Assembly: GCA_902535165.1 (NCBI GenBank)
Contig: CACASE010000002.1
Span: 62,001 to 126,000, forward strand
Length of the DNA stretch: 64,000 nt
Source of the DNA: an uncultured Bacteroidota bacterium
GTDB lineage: Bacteria > Bacteroidota > Bacteroidia > Flavobacteriales > Flavobacteriaceae
Direction of reading: 5' to 3'
The notes under the pieces are model-generated. The model did not search any database. It worked only from the letters and a program-made list of their open reading frames with translations, and was not told where the DNA came from. Each line of letters opens with the position of its first letter. Within the stretch, counting starts at the first letter, position 1. Of the stretch, positions 34,963-43,882 are shown one piece after another. The position numbers and the translations under genes were made by a program.

Positions 34963-35994
34963 TTATGGTGCAGGATTTGGATAAAGTTCGTGTACCTCAT
35001 TAATTTCCTTAATAATCTCATCTGAAAGTTTGATTTCAATACTTTTAATATTTTCTTCTAGCTGTTTTAAGTTTGTTGCTCCAATAATATTACTTGTCAC
35101 AAAAGGGCGATCATTGACAAAAGATAGAGCAAGATGAGTTAGTGAAATATTATATTTTCTAGCTATTTTATTATACATTAATGAGGCATTCATTGAGTTT
35201 TTACTATTGTACCTTTTTAAATTTGGAAATAAATTGAGTCTGCTATTTTCAGGGATTTTATTATCAAAATATTTTCCAGTTAATATTCCAAAGCCAAGAG
35301 GTGAATAACCTAATAATCCAATATTTTCTCTTTTACAAATTTCAGAGCTACCAACCTCAAATAGTCTATTTAATAATGAATATGGGTTTTGAATTGTAAT
35401 CATTTTGGGTAAAGACTCTTTTGAATATTCTAAAAATTTCATAATCCCCCATGGGTTTTCATTTGATAATCCTATCTGCCTAACTTTACCAGATTTTATA
35501 ATTCTATATAGCTTTTCTAAAATTTCTAAAAAATTATCTTCCCATGTATCATTTGAATATTGAAATGATCTATTGCCAAATGTATTAGTTATTCTCTCTG
35601 GCCAGTGTAATTGATATAAATCAATATAATCCGTCTTTAATCTCTTGAGACTACCATCTACTGCCTCATCAATAGACTTCCCCTTGAAGCCAGTTTTTCT
35701 TATATGTGCAGTGTAAGCCCCTGGCCCTGCTATTTTCGTTGCTAAAATTATTTTCTCTCGATTTTTATTTTCATAAAACCACTTTCCGATAATTTCCTCA
35801 GTTACAGCATATTTGTCAGCTGTAGCTGGTACTGGGTATAATTCAGCAGTATCAAAAAAATTAACTCCATGTTCTAAACTAAAATTCATTTGATCAAAAG
35901 CTTCCTGAGTAGTATTTTGTCTACCCCAAGTCATTGTACCAAGACATATTTTACTTACTTTAATATTTGTTGTTGGTAAAAAATTATACTCCAT
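34963..35994 (-). CDS. tas: NADPH-dependent aldo/keto reductase, Tas family
   Basis: TIM-barrel oxidoreductase of 343 residues. The sequence closely follows Escherichia coli Tas: CLGTMTWGRQNT at the start, FFDTAELYPVP with catalytic Asp and Tyr, ATKIAGPG with Lys, LYQLHWPER with His, IQNPYSLLNRLFEVG, and the end HELYPNPAP. The physiological substrate is unknown. The ATG at 35994 overlaps the xth stop (TAATG); a longer start would run into xth. Confidence 0.9.
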   Translation of the reverse strand: MEYNFLPTTNIKVSKICLGTMTWGRQNTTQEAFDQMNFSLEHGVNFFDTAELYPVPATADKYAVTEEIIGKWFYENKNREKIILATKIAGPGAYTAHIRKTGFKGKSIDEAVDGSLKRLKTDYIDLYQLHWPERITNTFGNRSFQYSNDTWEDNFLEILEKLYRIIKSGKVRQIGLSNENPWGIMKFLEYSKESLPKMITIQNPYSLLNRLFEVGSSEICKRENIGLLGYSPLGFGILTGKYFDNKIPENSRLNLFPNLKRYNSKNSMNASLMYNKIARKYNISLTHLALSFVNDRPFVTSNIIGATNLKQLEENIKSIEIKLSDEIIKEINEVHELYPNPAP

Positions 35995-36758
35995 TACATT
36001 TTTAAATTTAAACCAATTGGGCAATGATCAGAATGAACTACATCGTTTAAAATATAGGATTGTGTAATATTTTTTTTAAGTTTTTCAACAGCCAACAAGT
36101 AATCGATTCTCCATCCTTTATTGTTATTTCTAGAGTTGGCTCTGTAACTCCACCAGCTGTAATTGTGTGGTGAGTTATTGAATATTCTAAATGAATCAAC
36201 AAATCCATCCTTTATAAAATTGTCAATCCAATCTCGTTCTTCAGGCAAAAAACCTGAAACTTTTGCATTTCTAATTGGATCATGTATATCTATAGCTTTG
36301 TGACATATATTAAAATCTCCACCAACAATCAAGTTAGGAACTTTAGACTTCAAATTATTTATATATGTTTTAAAATCATCCATATATTGAAATTTAAAAT
36401 TTAGGCGATTAATATTAGTTCCAGAGGGTAAATATAAACTCATAACAGAAAATTTTTTAAAATCTACTCTTAAATTTCTTCCTTCAAAATCCATATAATC
36501 AATCCCAGTTCCATATGTCACATTTTCAGGTTTAATTTTAGTTATTATTCCAACTCCACTATATCCTTTCTTTTGTGCAGAAAACCAATAGTTATAATAA
36601 CCCAAATCAGAAAATAATGACTTGTCAAACTGATCCTCATTAGCTTTAATTTCCTGAAAACATACTATATCTGGATCATAATCTTTTATCCAATTCAACA
36701 AATTTTTTTTTAAAGCTGCACGAATCCCGTTAATATTATATGAAAGAATTTTAATCAA
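35994..36758 (-). CDS. xth: Exodeoxyribonuclease III / AP endonuclease
   Basis: Base-excision repair nuclease of the exonuclease-endonuclease-phosphatase fold, 254 residues. Motifs: SYNINGIRAA, FQEIKA (metal-binding Glu), GDFNICH (catalytic Asp/Asn), GWRIDY and SDHCPIGL (catalytic His). Located 9 bp downstream of glyS and coupled to the tas-like gene. Confidence 0.95.
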   Translation of the reverse strand: MIKILSYNINGIRAALKKNLLNWIKDYDPDIVCFQEIKANEDQFDKSLFSDLGYYNYWFSAQKKGYSGVGIITKIKPENVTYGTGIDYMDFEGRNLRVDFKKFSVMSLYLPSGTNINRLNFKFQYMDDFKTYINNLKSKVPNLIVGGDFNICHKAIDIHDPIRNAKVSGFLPEERDWIDNFIKDGFVDSFRIFNNSPHNYSWWSYRANSRNNNKGWRIDYLLAVEKLKKNITQSYILNDVVHSDHCPIGLNLKM

Positions 36759-36767
36759 TTTATATTT

Positions 36768-38294
36768 TTAAAGCCAATTCGAAATATCAAAAGATTTAGA
36801 TAAAAAACTTTCAATATTATCAATAGATATCCTTTTTTGTTTCATAGAATCCCTCTCTCTAATTGTAACTGTTTTATCTTGGTTAGTTTGATGATCAATT
36901 GTAATACAATAAGGTGTTCCAATTGCATCTTGCCTTCTATATCTTTTACCAATTGCATCTTTTTCATCATAAATAACATTATATTTTAATTTCAACTTGT
37001 CTTTTAAATTAGTTGCGATTTCAGGCAATCCATCTTTTTTAACCAGCGGTAAAATTGCACATTTATTAGATGCTAAAATTATTGGAATTTTCAAAACTGT
37101 TCTTTCAGTCCCATCATCTAATTTTTCAATATTTAATGATTCTGAGAAAACAGCCAAAAACATTCTATCAAGACCAATTGATGTTTCAATAACATATGGT
37201 GTATATTTTTCTTGATCAAATGGATCAAAATATTTAATTTGTTTGGAAGAAAACTTTTCATGATTTGATAAATCAAAATCAGTTCTTGAGTGAATTCCCT
37301 CCAGCTCTTTAAAGCCAAATGGAAATTCAAATTCAATATCACAAGCAGCATCAGCATAATGTGCAAGTTTCTCATGATTATGGAACCTATACTTATCTTG
37401 ATTAATTCCTAACGAAAGGTGCCATTTCATCCTTGTCTCTTTCCAGAACTCATACCATTTTTTTTGTTCTCCTGGTTTAATAAAAAATTGCATTTCCATT
37501 TGCTCAAATTCACGCATTCTAAAAATAAATTGTCTTGCTATAATCTCATTTCTAAATGCTTTACCAATTTGAGCAATACCAAAAGGTATTTTCATTCGGC
37601 CTGTTTTTAAGACATTCATATAATTAAGAAATATTCCTTGTGCGGTTTCTGGTCTAAGATATAAATCAGATGAGCTTTCAAGAGATGCTCCAAACTTTGT
37701 ATTAAACATTAAATTAAACTGCTTAACATCTGTCCAATTACATGATCCTGAGATTGGACAAAGAATATTGTTATCTAATATTATCTGTTTAAGCTCAGTT
37801 AAATTATCATCATTAAGTGCTTTATTTAATCTTAGTTTAAGATCATTAATTTGCGAATTATACTTTTTAGCTCGTTCATTTGTGGATAAAAATATATTTA
37901 AATCAAATTTTTCTCCAATTCTTTTTTCATTTTTAGAAACTTCTTTATTTAACTTACTTTGAATCTTTTCAATGAAATCTTCAATTAGATTATCTGCTCT
38001 ATATCTCTTTTTTGAATCTTTATTATCTATAAGAGGGTCATTAAAAGCATCTAAGTGACCACTTGCTTTCCATGTAATTGGATGAGAAAAAATTGCTGAA
38101 TCTAGTCCAACAATATTATCATTCATATTTATCATTGATTTCCACCAATAATTTTTAATATTATTTTTTAGTAAAACACCATTTTGACCATAATCATACA
38201 CTGCGCTCAATCCATCATAAATTTCACTTGATTGAAAAATAAAACCATATTCTTTAGCGTGTGAAATTATTTTTTTGAATTTTTCTTCAGACAT
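36768..38294 (-). CDS. glyS: Glycyl-tRNA synthetase, dimeric class IIa type
   Basis: Charges tRNA-Gly. 508 residues of the alpha2 (eukaryote-like) type: KIISHAKEYGFIFQSSEIYDGL at the N-terminus, LRPETAQGIFLNY, GKAFRNEI (motif 2), the motif 3 region TSIGLDRMFLAV, and the C-terminal anticodon-binding domain from about residue 410. A -7 element lies 5 nt from the ATG, so its mRNA may lack a leader. Followed by xth and the tas-like gene on the same strand. Confidence 0.96.
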   Translation of the reverse strand: MSEEKFKKIISHAKEYGFIFQSSEIYDGLSAVYDYGQNGVLLKNNIKNYWWKSMINMNDNIVGLDSAIFSHPITWKASGHLDAFNDPLIDNKDSKKRYRADNLIEDFIEKIQSKLNKEVSKNEKRIGEKFDLNIFLSTNERAKKYNSQINDLKLRLNKALNDDNLTELKQIILDNNILCPISGSCNWTDVKQFNLMFNTKFGASLESSSDLYLRPETAQGIFLNYMNVLKTGRMKIPFGIAQIGKAFRNEIIARQFIFRMREFEQMEMQFFIKPGEQKKWYEFWKETRMKWHLSLGINQDKYRFHNHEKLAHYADAACDIEFEFPFGFKELEGIHSRTDFDLSNHEKFSSKQIKYFDPFDQEKYTPYVIETSIGLDRMFLAVFSESLNIEKLDDGTERTVLKIPIILASNKCAILPLVKKDGLPEIATNLKDKLKLKYNVIYDEKDAIGKRYRRQDAIGTPYCITIDHQTNQDKTVTIRERDSMKQKRISIDNIESFLSKSFDISNWL

Positions 38295-38298
38295 GTAA

Positions 38299-38306
38299 CA
38301 AAAATA
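38299..38306 (-). promoter_or_regulatory. Candidate -7 element of glyS
   Basis: TATTTTTG on the minus strand; its last G is 5 nt before the A of the glyS ATG (38294), predicting a leaderless or nearly leaderless transcript. No clear -33 box. Confidence 0.4.
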
Positions 38307-38368
38307 CTATATTCATCTTTATTATGATTTTAATAATTAAAAATAAATTCTTTTAGTTATTGATGTTT

Positions 38369-39961
38369 ATGAAAGTTCCGTCTTCTCTGCTATTAATTAT
38401 AATTTTAGTTTTTTTGAGCTCATGTGCAAAGAGAGGTACACCAGATGGTGGGCCTTTAGATGAAAATCCACCAGAAATTGTAAGAGAGATACCTAAAAAC
38501 AATTCAATTTACTTTAATGATGAAAAGATTAGAATTTTTTTTGACGAGTACATAAAACTAGAAAAATTAAATTCTCAGCTTGTTGTATCTCCTCCGATTG
38601 ACAAAAGTAAATATTCAATTTTTCCGCAAGGTGGTGCTTCGAAATATATCGATATAGAAATTAATGAATCATTAGCAGATAGTACAACCTATGTTTTCAA
38701 TTTTGGACAAAGTATTCAGGACAATAATGAAGGAAATAAATTACAATTTTATAAATATGCATTCTCAACTGGATCATATATTGATTCTTTAGAGATTGAT
38801 GGTATAGTTAAGGACAGTTATTCAGCAAAAACAGATGAATTAATCACGGTTATGCTTTACCCCGAAAATGAAAAATTTTATGATTCAATAATATACAAAG
38901 AAAAACCAACTTATGTTGCTAGCACTCTGGATAGTACATATTTTAATTTTACTAATGTAAAAACAGGCAAGTATCATCTAATCGCAATTAAGGATAATAA
39001 CAACAATTTTTTATTTGATCCTCTAATCGATAAAATTGCTTATTATGATAGTATAATCAATCTTCCAGGTGATTATGAGATTGATTTAAAGATTTTTAAA
39101 GAAAATCCAGAATTTTTCATTTTTAAACCATTCCAAACATCTTATAACAAACTGTCATTTGGTTACAGAGGTAATACTGATAGTTTGGATATTAAAATTT
39201 CTAATAAAAATATTATTAATTCATCGCAAATAACATTTGAAAAAGAAACAGATACATTAAATTTCTGGTTTAAGGAATTCGAGTATGATACTATTTATTT
39301 AGATTTAAAAAATAAAAATTTCAAAGAAAAATTTAAAGTTTCGTATCCAAGAAAAAAATTAGAAAGAGACTCTCTGCAAATCAATAGTGATGTACAAAAT
39401 TCCATCGATTTAGGAGAAAAATTTATTTTAAATAGCAACATTCCTTTATCAAAAATTAATGATCAATACATAAATATTTATAATAAAGATTCAGTAGGTA
39501 TTGAATTTTCAACACGCATTAAAAATGGAACTGATATCATTTTTGATTTTGAGATTTTACCTAATGATAAGTATAATATTACTGTCTTACCTAACGCAAT
39601 TATTGATTTTTTTGATAATACTGTTGATACACTAAACTACTCATTAAATACAAAAAAGAGTTCTGATTATGGTTTATTGATAGTTAATATAGAAACATTA
39701 AAGAAGTATCCAATTATTGTCGAACTTTTAGATACTAAAGAAGATATTATACAATCTAAGTATATTAAAAGTCAATTTGATGAATGTATTTTTGAAAACA
39801 TTAACCCAGGGGACTATAATTTAAGATTGATTCATGACAAAAATGAAAATTATAAATGGGATTCTGGAAATTATTTAAATAAAATTAAACCCGAGGAAAC
39901 ATTACACAGTTTAGAAAGAATAAAAATCAGAGCAAATTGGGTTATTCGTGAAAAAATATGA
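38369..39961 (+). CDS. Lipoprotein with N-terminal SbsA-type Ig-like domain
   Basis: About 530 residues. A lipoprotein signal (LLLIIILVFLSSC) is followed by the motif RGTPDGGPLDENPPEIV and a Big_5/SbsA-like Ig domain at about 30-125 (IRIFFDEYIKLEKLNSQLVVSPP). The rest is beta-rich, with repeated segments such as YHLIAIKDNNNNFLFDP and YNLRLIHDKNENYKWDSG that look like transthyretin-type or prealbumin-like strands. Widespread in Flavobacteriia as a cell-surface protein of unknown function. Starts at 38363 (ATG) or 38360 (TTG) would add two or three residues. Confidence 0.8.
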   Translation: MKVPSSLLLIIILVFLSSCAKRGTPDGGPLDENPPEIVREIPKNNSIYFNDEKIRIFFDEYIKLEKLNSQLVVSPPIDKSKYSIFPQGGASKYIDIEINESLADSTTYVFNFGQSIQDNNEGNKLQFYKYAFSTGSYIDSLEIDGIVKDSYSAKTDELITVMLYPENEKFYDSIIYKEKPTYVASTLDSTYFNFTNVKTGKYHLIAIKDNNNNFLFDPLIDKIAYYDSIINLPGDYEIDLKIFKENPEFFIFKPFQTSYNKLSFGYRGNTDSLDIKISNKNIINSSQITFEKETDTLNFWFKEFEYDTIYLDLKNKNFKEKFKVSYPRKKLERDSLQINSDVQNSIDLGEKFILNSNIPLSKINDQYINIYNKDSVGIEFSTRIKNGTDIIFDFEILPNDKYNITVLPNAIIDFFDNTVDTLNYSLNTKKSSDYGLLIVNIETLKKYPIIVELLDTKEDIIQSKYIKSQFDECIFENINPGDYNLRLIHDKNENYKWDSGNYLNKIKPEETLHSLERIKIRANWVIREKI

Positions 39962-39965
39962 TCTA

Positions 39966-40712
39966 TTATTTTTTAATATTTGCTTTAACATATTCTCTGT
40001 TAAGCTTAGCAATGTAATCTAATGAGATACCCTTAGGGCACTCAACATGACATGCACCAGTATTTGTACAATTTCCAAAACCTTCTTCATCCATCTGATT
40101 AACCATATTTAAAACTCTGTCAGTAGCTTCAACCTTACCTTGTGGTAATAAAGAAAATTGGGAAACTTTTGCAGAAACAAAAAGCATAGCAGATGAGTTT
40201 TTACAACTAGCAACACATGCACCACAACCAATACATGTTGCAGCATCAAATGCTTTATCAGCATTTTCTTTTTCTATAGGTATTGTATTAGCATCTAAAG
40301 TATTCCCAGATGTATTTATCGAAATAAATCCACCTGATTGTTGTATTCTATCAAAAGCCGATCTATCAACAACTAAATCTTTAATAATTGGGAAAGCTTT
40401 AGCTCTAAATGGCTCAATGTATATAGTGTCACCATCTTTAAATTTTCTCATGTGAAGCTGACAAGTAGTAATTAATTTATCAGGACCGTGAGGCTCACCA
40501 TTTATAAACATGGAGCAAGAACCACAAATACCCTCTCTACAATCATGATCAAATGCAACAGGATCACCGTTCTCCTCAATTATTTTTTCATTTAGCACAT
40601 CCATCATTTCAAGAAATGACATATCAGGGGAAATATTATCAATCTCATAATCAATCATACTACCTTTTGATTTATTATTTTTTTGTCTCCATATTTTTAA
40701 ATACAATTTCAT
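39966..40712 (-). CDS. sdhB: Succinate dehydrogenase/fumarate reductase iron-sulfur subunit
   Basis: Carries electrons from the FAD of SdhA through three Fe-S clusters to quinone at SdhC. 248 residues: the [2Fe-2S] ligands in CREGICGSC and a later TTCQLH, the first ferredoxin motif [11 protein letters not shown], and [12 protein letters not shown] for the [3Fe-4S]/[4Fe-4S] clusters. Standard length. Its ATG overlaps the sdhA stop (TAATG). Confidence 0.96.
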   Translation of the reverse strand: MKLYLKIWRQKNNKSKGSMIDYEIDNISPDMSFLEMMDVLNEKIIEENGDPVAFDHDCREGICGSCSMFINGEPHGPDKLITTCQLHMRKFKDGDTIYIEPFRAKAFPIIKDLVVDRSAFDRIQQSGGFISINTSGNTLDANTIPIEKENADKAFDAATCIGCGACVASCKNSSAMLFVSAKVSQFSLLPQGKVEATDRVLNMVNQMDEEGFGNCTNTGACHVECPKGISLDYIAKLNREYVKANIKK

Positions 40713-43015
40713 TATTTATATGATCTACTTTTTAATTCAACATTCTCAAATTGTAATTGTTCCTTGTGTAATTTAGACAACTCTATATTAGGGTTATGCT
40801 CCCAAGCTGAAACAAATCTAAATTCATCGTCATTTCTTAAAGCTTCACCCTCTTTAGTTTGATACTCTTCCCTAAAATGACCTCCACAAGACTCATTTCT
40901 ATTAAGTGCATCTAATGCAAATAATTCACCTAATTCCATAAAATCAGCAACCCTCAAGGCTTTTGCTAATGATTCATTGAAAGAAGATTTTTCACCAGGG
41001 ACTTTTATATTTTTATAGAAATTTTTTCTCAGATTTTGAATGTCTTTGATCGCTTTTTTTAAGTCCTTTTTATTTCTTGACATCCCACAATTATTCCAAA
41101 TTATTTTACCTAACTTCTTGTGAAAATAGTCAACTGATTTTGATCCTTTATTTGCCATAATTTTATCAATTTTTTCTTCAACCAATTTTTTTGCATCTTC
41201 AAATTCAGGTAAATCTGATGAAATTGGTCCAGTTTTGATATCATCGGCTAGAAAATCATTTATTGTGTTTGGAAGCACAAAATAGCCATCGGCTAATCCT
41301 TGCATTAGTGCAGATGCTCCAAGCCTATTTGCTCCATGATCTGAAAAATTAGCTTCACCAATAGCATAGCAACCTGGAATGGTTGTCATTAAATTGTAAT
41401 CAACCCAAAGTCCTCCCATTGTATAATGAACAGCAGGATAAATCATCATAGGAGTTTTATATGGATTTTCATCTACAATTTTCTCATACATCTGAAATAA
41501 ATTGCCATATTTGGCCTTTATAACTTGCTCTCCTAAAGACCTAACTAAATTAATATCATCAGTGTCTAATCCTTTAATTAAAGCTTTCTCTTTTCCATAT
41601 CTAATTATGGAAGAAGAAAAGTCTAGAAATACAGCTTCTCCTGTTTTATTAACTCCAAAGCCGGCGTCACATCTTTCTTTAGCAGCTCTAGATGCAACAT
41701 CACGCGGAACTAAGTTCCCAAATGCAGGGTATCTTCTTTCTAGATAATAATCTCTATCATCCTCACTTAGATCAGTTGGTTTAAGCTTACCTTCTCTAAT
41801 TTTTATTGCATCATCTATTTTTTTCGGAACCCAAATTCTTCCATCATTTCTTAGAGACTCAGACATCAAGGTAAGTTTAGACTGATAATCGCCTGAAACA
41901 GGTATACAAGTTGGATGAATTTGTGTGAATGAAGGATTTGCAAAAAGAGCTCCTTTTTTATGCACTTTCCAAGCTGCAGATACATTACTACCCATAGCAT
42001 TAGTAGATAGATAAAATAAATTACCATAACCACCAGATGCCAAAACAACTGCATGAGCAGAATGACTTTCTATCTCACCAGTAATTAAATTGCGAGTGAT
42101 TATTCCTCTTGCTTTACCATCAACTATAACTATGTCCATCATTTCATGTCTTGTAAACATTTTTATTTTACCTCTGGCTACTTGTCTATTCATTGCCGAG
42201 TATGCGCCCAGTAATAATTGCTGTCCAGTTTGTCCTTTTGCATAAAAAGTTCTAGAGACCAATACACCACCAAATGACCTGTTATCTAAAAGACCCCCAT
42301 ACTCTCTCGCAAATGGAACTCCTTGAGCAACACATTGATCAATAATACTAGATGAAACTTCTGCTAATCTATAAACATTAGCCTCTCTAGATCTGTAATC
42401 ACCTCCTTTGATAGTATCATAAAATAATCTGTAAACTGAGTCACCATCACCCTGATAATTTTTAGCAGCGTTAATACCCCCTTGTGCTGCAATAGAATGA
42501 GCTCTCCTGGATGAGTCTTGAAAACAAAAAGCTTTGACATTATACCCCTGTTCTGCTAATGTAGCAGATGCAGAACCGCCAGCCAATCCAGTACCGACAA
42601 CGATTACATCAATATTTCTTTTATTAGCAGGGCTAACTAATCGAACATTATTTTTATGATTACCCCATTTAAGATCTAACGGACCATTAGGGATGTTTGA
42701 TTTAAGTAGTGATTTGGATTGTAATGGTTTTAAATCCTTTATTAAGGAGTGTAAATCAATTGATTTATTTCTAATCAATCTATTTTTTTCTAAAAATTCC
42801 GGATCGGATGATTTGATAGGATGTCTATTGTCAGACTTATGCCAGTCAGAATCCCAATCCTTAAGCTTACACTTAACACCTGTACTTTTTTTAATTACCT
42901 TTTGAGTTCCGTTTTCAAATTTGTGGTAATACCTGACACAAACTGTTAAGCTATCATCATCATTATACTCTTCCTTTGGTTTTCGATAATTAAGAGAATA
43001 GGTTATTTTTTTCAT
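40712..43015 (-). CDS. sdhA: Succinate dehydrogenase flavoprotein subunit with N-terminal integrase-arm-like extension
   Basis: Residues from about 104 to 767 are a standard Bacteroidota SdhA: IPNGPL, the FAD-binding [15 protein letters not shown], the covalent-flavin histidine in [18 protein letters not shown] and the active-site region around [17 protein letters not shown]. Relatives are about 665 residues. The first 100 residues are extra: a basic/beta segment ([19 protein letters not shown]), [15 protein letters not shown], then the helix [18 protein letters not shown], a pattern of tyrosine-integrase arm DNA-binding domains. The reading frame is continuous; the only in-frame alternative start close to the SdhA core is a TTG at 42778 (codon 80), which would remove most of the extension. 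Confidence 0.9.
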   Translation of the reverse strand: MKKITYSLNYRKPKEEYNDDDSLTVCVRYYHKFENGTQKVIKKSTGVKCKLKDWDSDWHKSDNRHPIKSSDPEFLEKNRLIRNKSIDLHSLIKDLKPLQSKSLLKSNIPNGPLDLKWGNHKNNVRLVSPANKRNIDVIVVGTGLAGGSASATLAEQGYNVKAFCFQDSSRRAHSIAAQGGINAAKNYQGDGDSVYRLFYDTIKGGDYRSREANVYRLAEVSSSIIDQCVAQGVPFAREYGGLLDNRSFGGVLVSRTFYAKGQTGQQLLLGAYSAMNRQVARGKIKMFTRHEMMDIVIVDGKARGIITRNLITGEIESHSAHAVVLASGGYGNLFYLSTNAMGSNVSAAWKVHKKGALFANPSFTQIHPTCIPVSGDYQSKLTLMSESLRNDGRIWVPKKIDDAIKIREGKLKPTDLSEDDRDYYLERRYPAFGNLVPRDVASRAAKERCDAGFGVNKTGEAVFLDFSSSIIRYGKEKALIKGLDTDDINLVRSLGEQVIKAKYGNLFQMYEKIVDENPYKTPMMIYPAVHYTMGGLWVDYNLMTTIPGCYAIGEANFSDHGANRLGASALMQGLADGYFVLPNTINDFLADDIKTGPISSDLPEFEDAKKLVEEKIDKIMANKGSKSVDYFHKKLGKIIWNNCGMSRNKKDLKKAIKDIQNLRKNFYKNIKVPGEKSSFNESLAKALRVADFMELGELFALDALNRNESCGGHFREEYQTKEGEALRNDDEFRFVSAWEHNPNIELSKLHKEQLQFENVELKSRSYK
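42731..43015 (-). other. Integrase arm-type DNA-binding-like domain at the SdhA N-terminus
   Basis: Codons 1-95 of sdhA. Signature elements: RKPK near the start, an exposed beta-hairpin ending [13 protein letters not shown], and an EKNRLIRNK helix matching the conserved IN..L helix of arm domains. It differs in sequence from the ActD extension, so the two are not recent copies of each other. Assignment is by pattern only. Confidence 0.65.
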
Positions 43016-43018
43016 TCA

Positions 43019-43166
43019 CGTGTTAAAAGTAATAATAAATAATAAAATATAAAAAAATTGATAAAAATACTTTTATAACACAGATGGAATCTGATTATTA
43101 TTATTAATTTATAACACATAAAAGATTTATTTATGTGTTATAAATATGTACATTATGTGTTAAAAT
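43019..43166. repeat. Cluster of five TGTGTTA/TAACACA motifs in the sdhC-sdhA gap
   Basis: Copies on the plus strand: cGTGTTA (43019-43025), TAACACA (43076-43082), TAACACA (43112-43118), TGTGTTA (43134-43140) and TGTGTTA (43156-43162). The last three start exactly 22 bp apart, about two helical turns. Copies three and four form a 16-bp perfect inverted repeat (43107-43122 with 43130-43145, loop 7 nt). The last copy overlaps the sdhC stop codon. Most copies are flanked by the same TTTAT or AAA context. The 137-bp gap is long for an sdh operon. A small hairpin CAGAT-GGA-ATCTG lies at 43081-43093. Confidence 0.8.
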
Positions 43167-43821
43167 GCATAAAAAAATGAAATAATGCTATAAAACAAAA
43201 TCCAGCTGGTATTCCAATGCCGAATGCATAACTTATTTTATTTATAATTGAAGAGTATTTATTATTAGTTCCTAATGATTGTGTTGAAGAAGAAAGCCCG
43301 TGTATTAGATGAAGGGATAAAAAAATAAATGATAAGCAATATAATCCTACTCTAACAGGATTTTCAAATTTATGTATCAATTCTTCATAATACCTGTCAG
43401 GATCTTCTGGTAATACTTGAATATATTTATAATCCATTTCAGGTACCCAAAAATCATAAAAATGTAAAGCTAAAAAGGATAAAATTACGATTCCCGAAAT
43501 AATCATGTTTCTAGAAACAAACATTGAATTTCTTGATCCTTTGTAAACTGCATATTTTACAGGCCTAGCTTTGCGATTTTGCCAATCTAAAACAAAACCC
43601 ATTACAAAATGAAATATAACACCAACAATTAAGATTGGCTGTAAAATAAACTGAACCAACGGGTTATTACCCATAAAATGTGAAAGCATATTAAAAATAC
43701 TTTCACTGAAAACGGAGGTTATATTAATTAAGAAGTGCTGAGTTAAAAAAACTATCAAAAATACCCCAGAAAGTGCCATGGCAATTTTTCTACCAATCGA
43801 GGAATTAAAAAGCTTTTTCAT
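43153..43821 (-). CDS. sdhC: Succinate dehydrogenase cytochrome b subunit
   Basis: Membrane anchor with b-type haem and the quinone site; five hydrophobic helices fit the single-anchor-subunit (type B) complex II of Bacteroidota. About 222 residues with SSIGRKIAMALSGVFLIVFLTQH at the start and HLIHGLSSSTQSLG near the end. The start is the ATG at 43821, or one two codons earlier at 43827. First gene of sdhCAB; a good promoter lies directly upstream. Confidence 0.93.
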   Translation of the reverse strand: MKKLFNSSIGRKIAMALSGVFLIVFLTQHFLINITSVFSESIFNMLSHFMGNNPLVQFILQPILIVGVIFHFVMGFVLDWQNRKARPVKYAVYKGSRNSMFVSRNMIISGIVILSFLALHFYDFWVPEMDYKYIQVLPEDPDRYYEELIHKFENPVRVGLYCLSFIFLSLHLIHGLSSSTQSLGTNNKYSSIINKISYAFGIGIPAGFCFIALFHFFMHFNT

Positions 43822-43841
43822 TATCAAATCTAAATAGATTA

Positions 43842-43872
43842 CAAAATTAATTCAGAATGAAATCAGAAACAA
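43842..43872 (-). promoter_or_regulatory. sdhC promoter (TTG-N20-TAATTTTG)
   Basis: On the minus strand TTG (43872-43870), a 20-bp spacer and TAATTTTG (43849-43842) match the flavobacterial promoter pattern, with a start near 43835. A second -7-like TAGATTTG lies at 43832-43825, only 4 nt before the ATG at 43821. Confidence 0.6.
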
Positions 43873-43882
43873 GAAATTAAAG

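Noticed and set aside
42693-42905. Plus-strand open frame opposite the sdhA 5' region as a gene
   Set aside because: It lies antisense to the sdhA coding frame, with no promoter, no recognisable protein motif and skewed composition; it is a shadow frame.
43107-43145. The 16-bp inverted repeat in the sdhC-sdhA gap as a simple terminator
   Set aside because: The stem is almost all A-T, no T run follows on the minus strand, and the same motif recurs outside the hairpin, which fits binding sites better.
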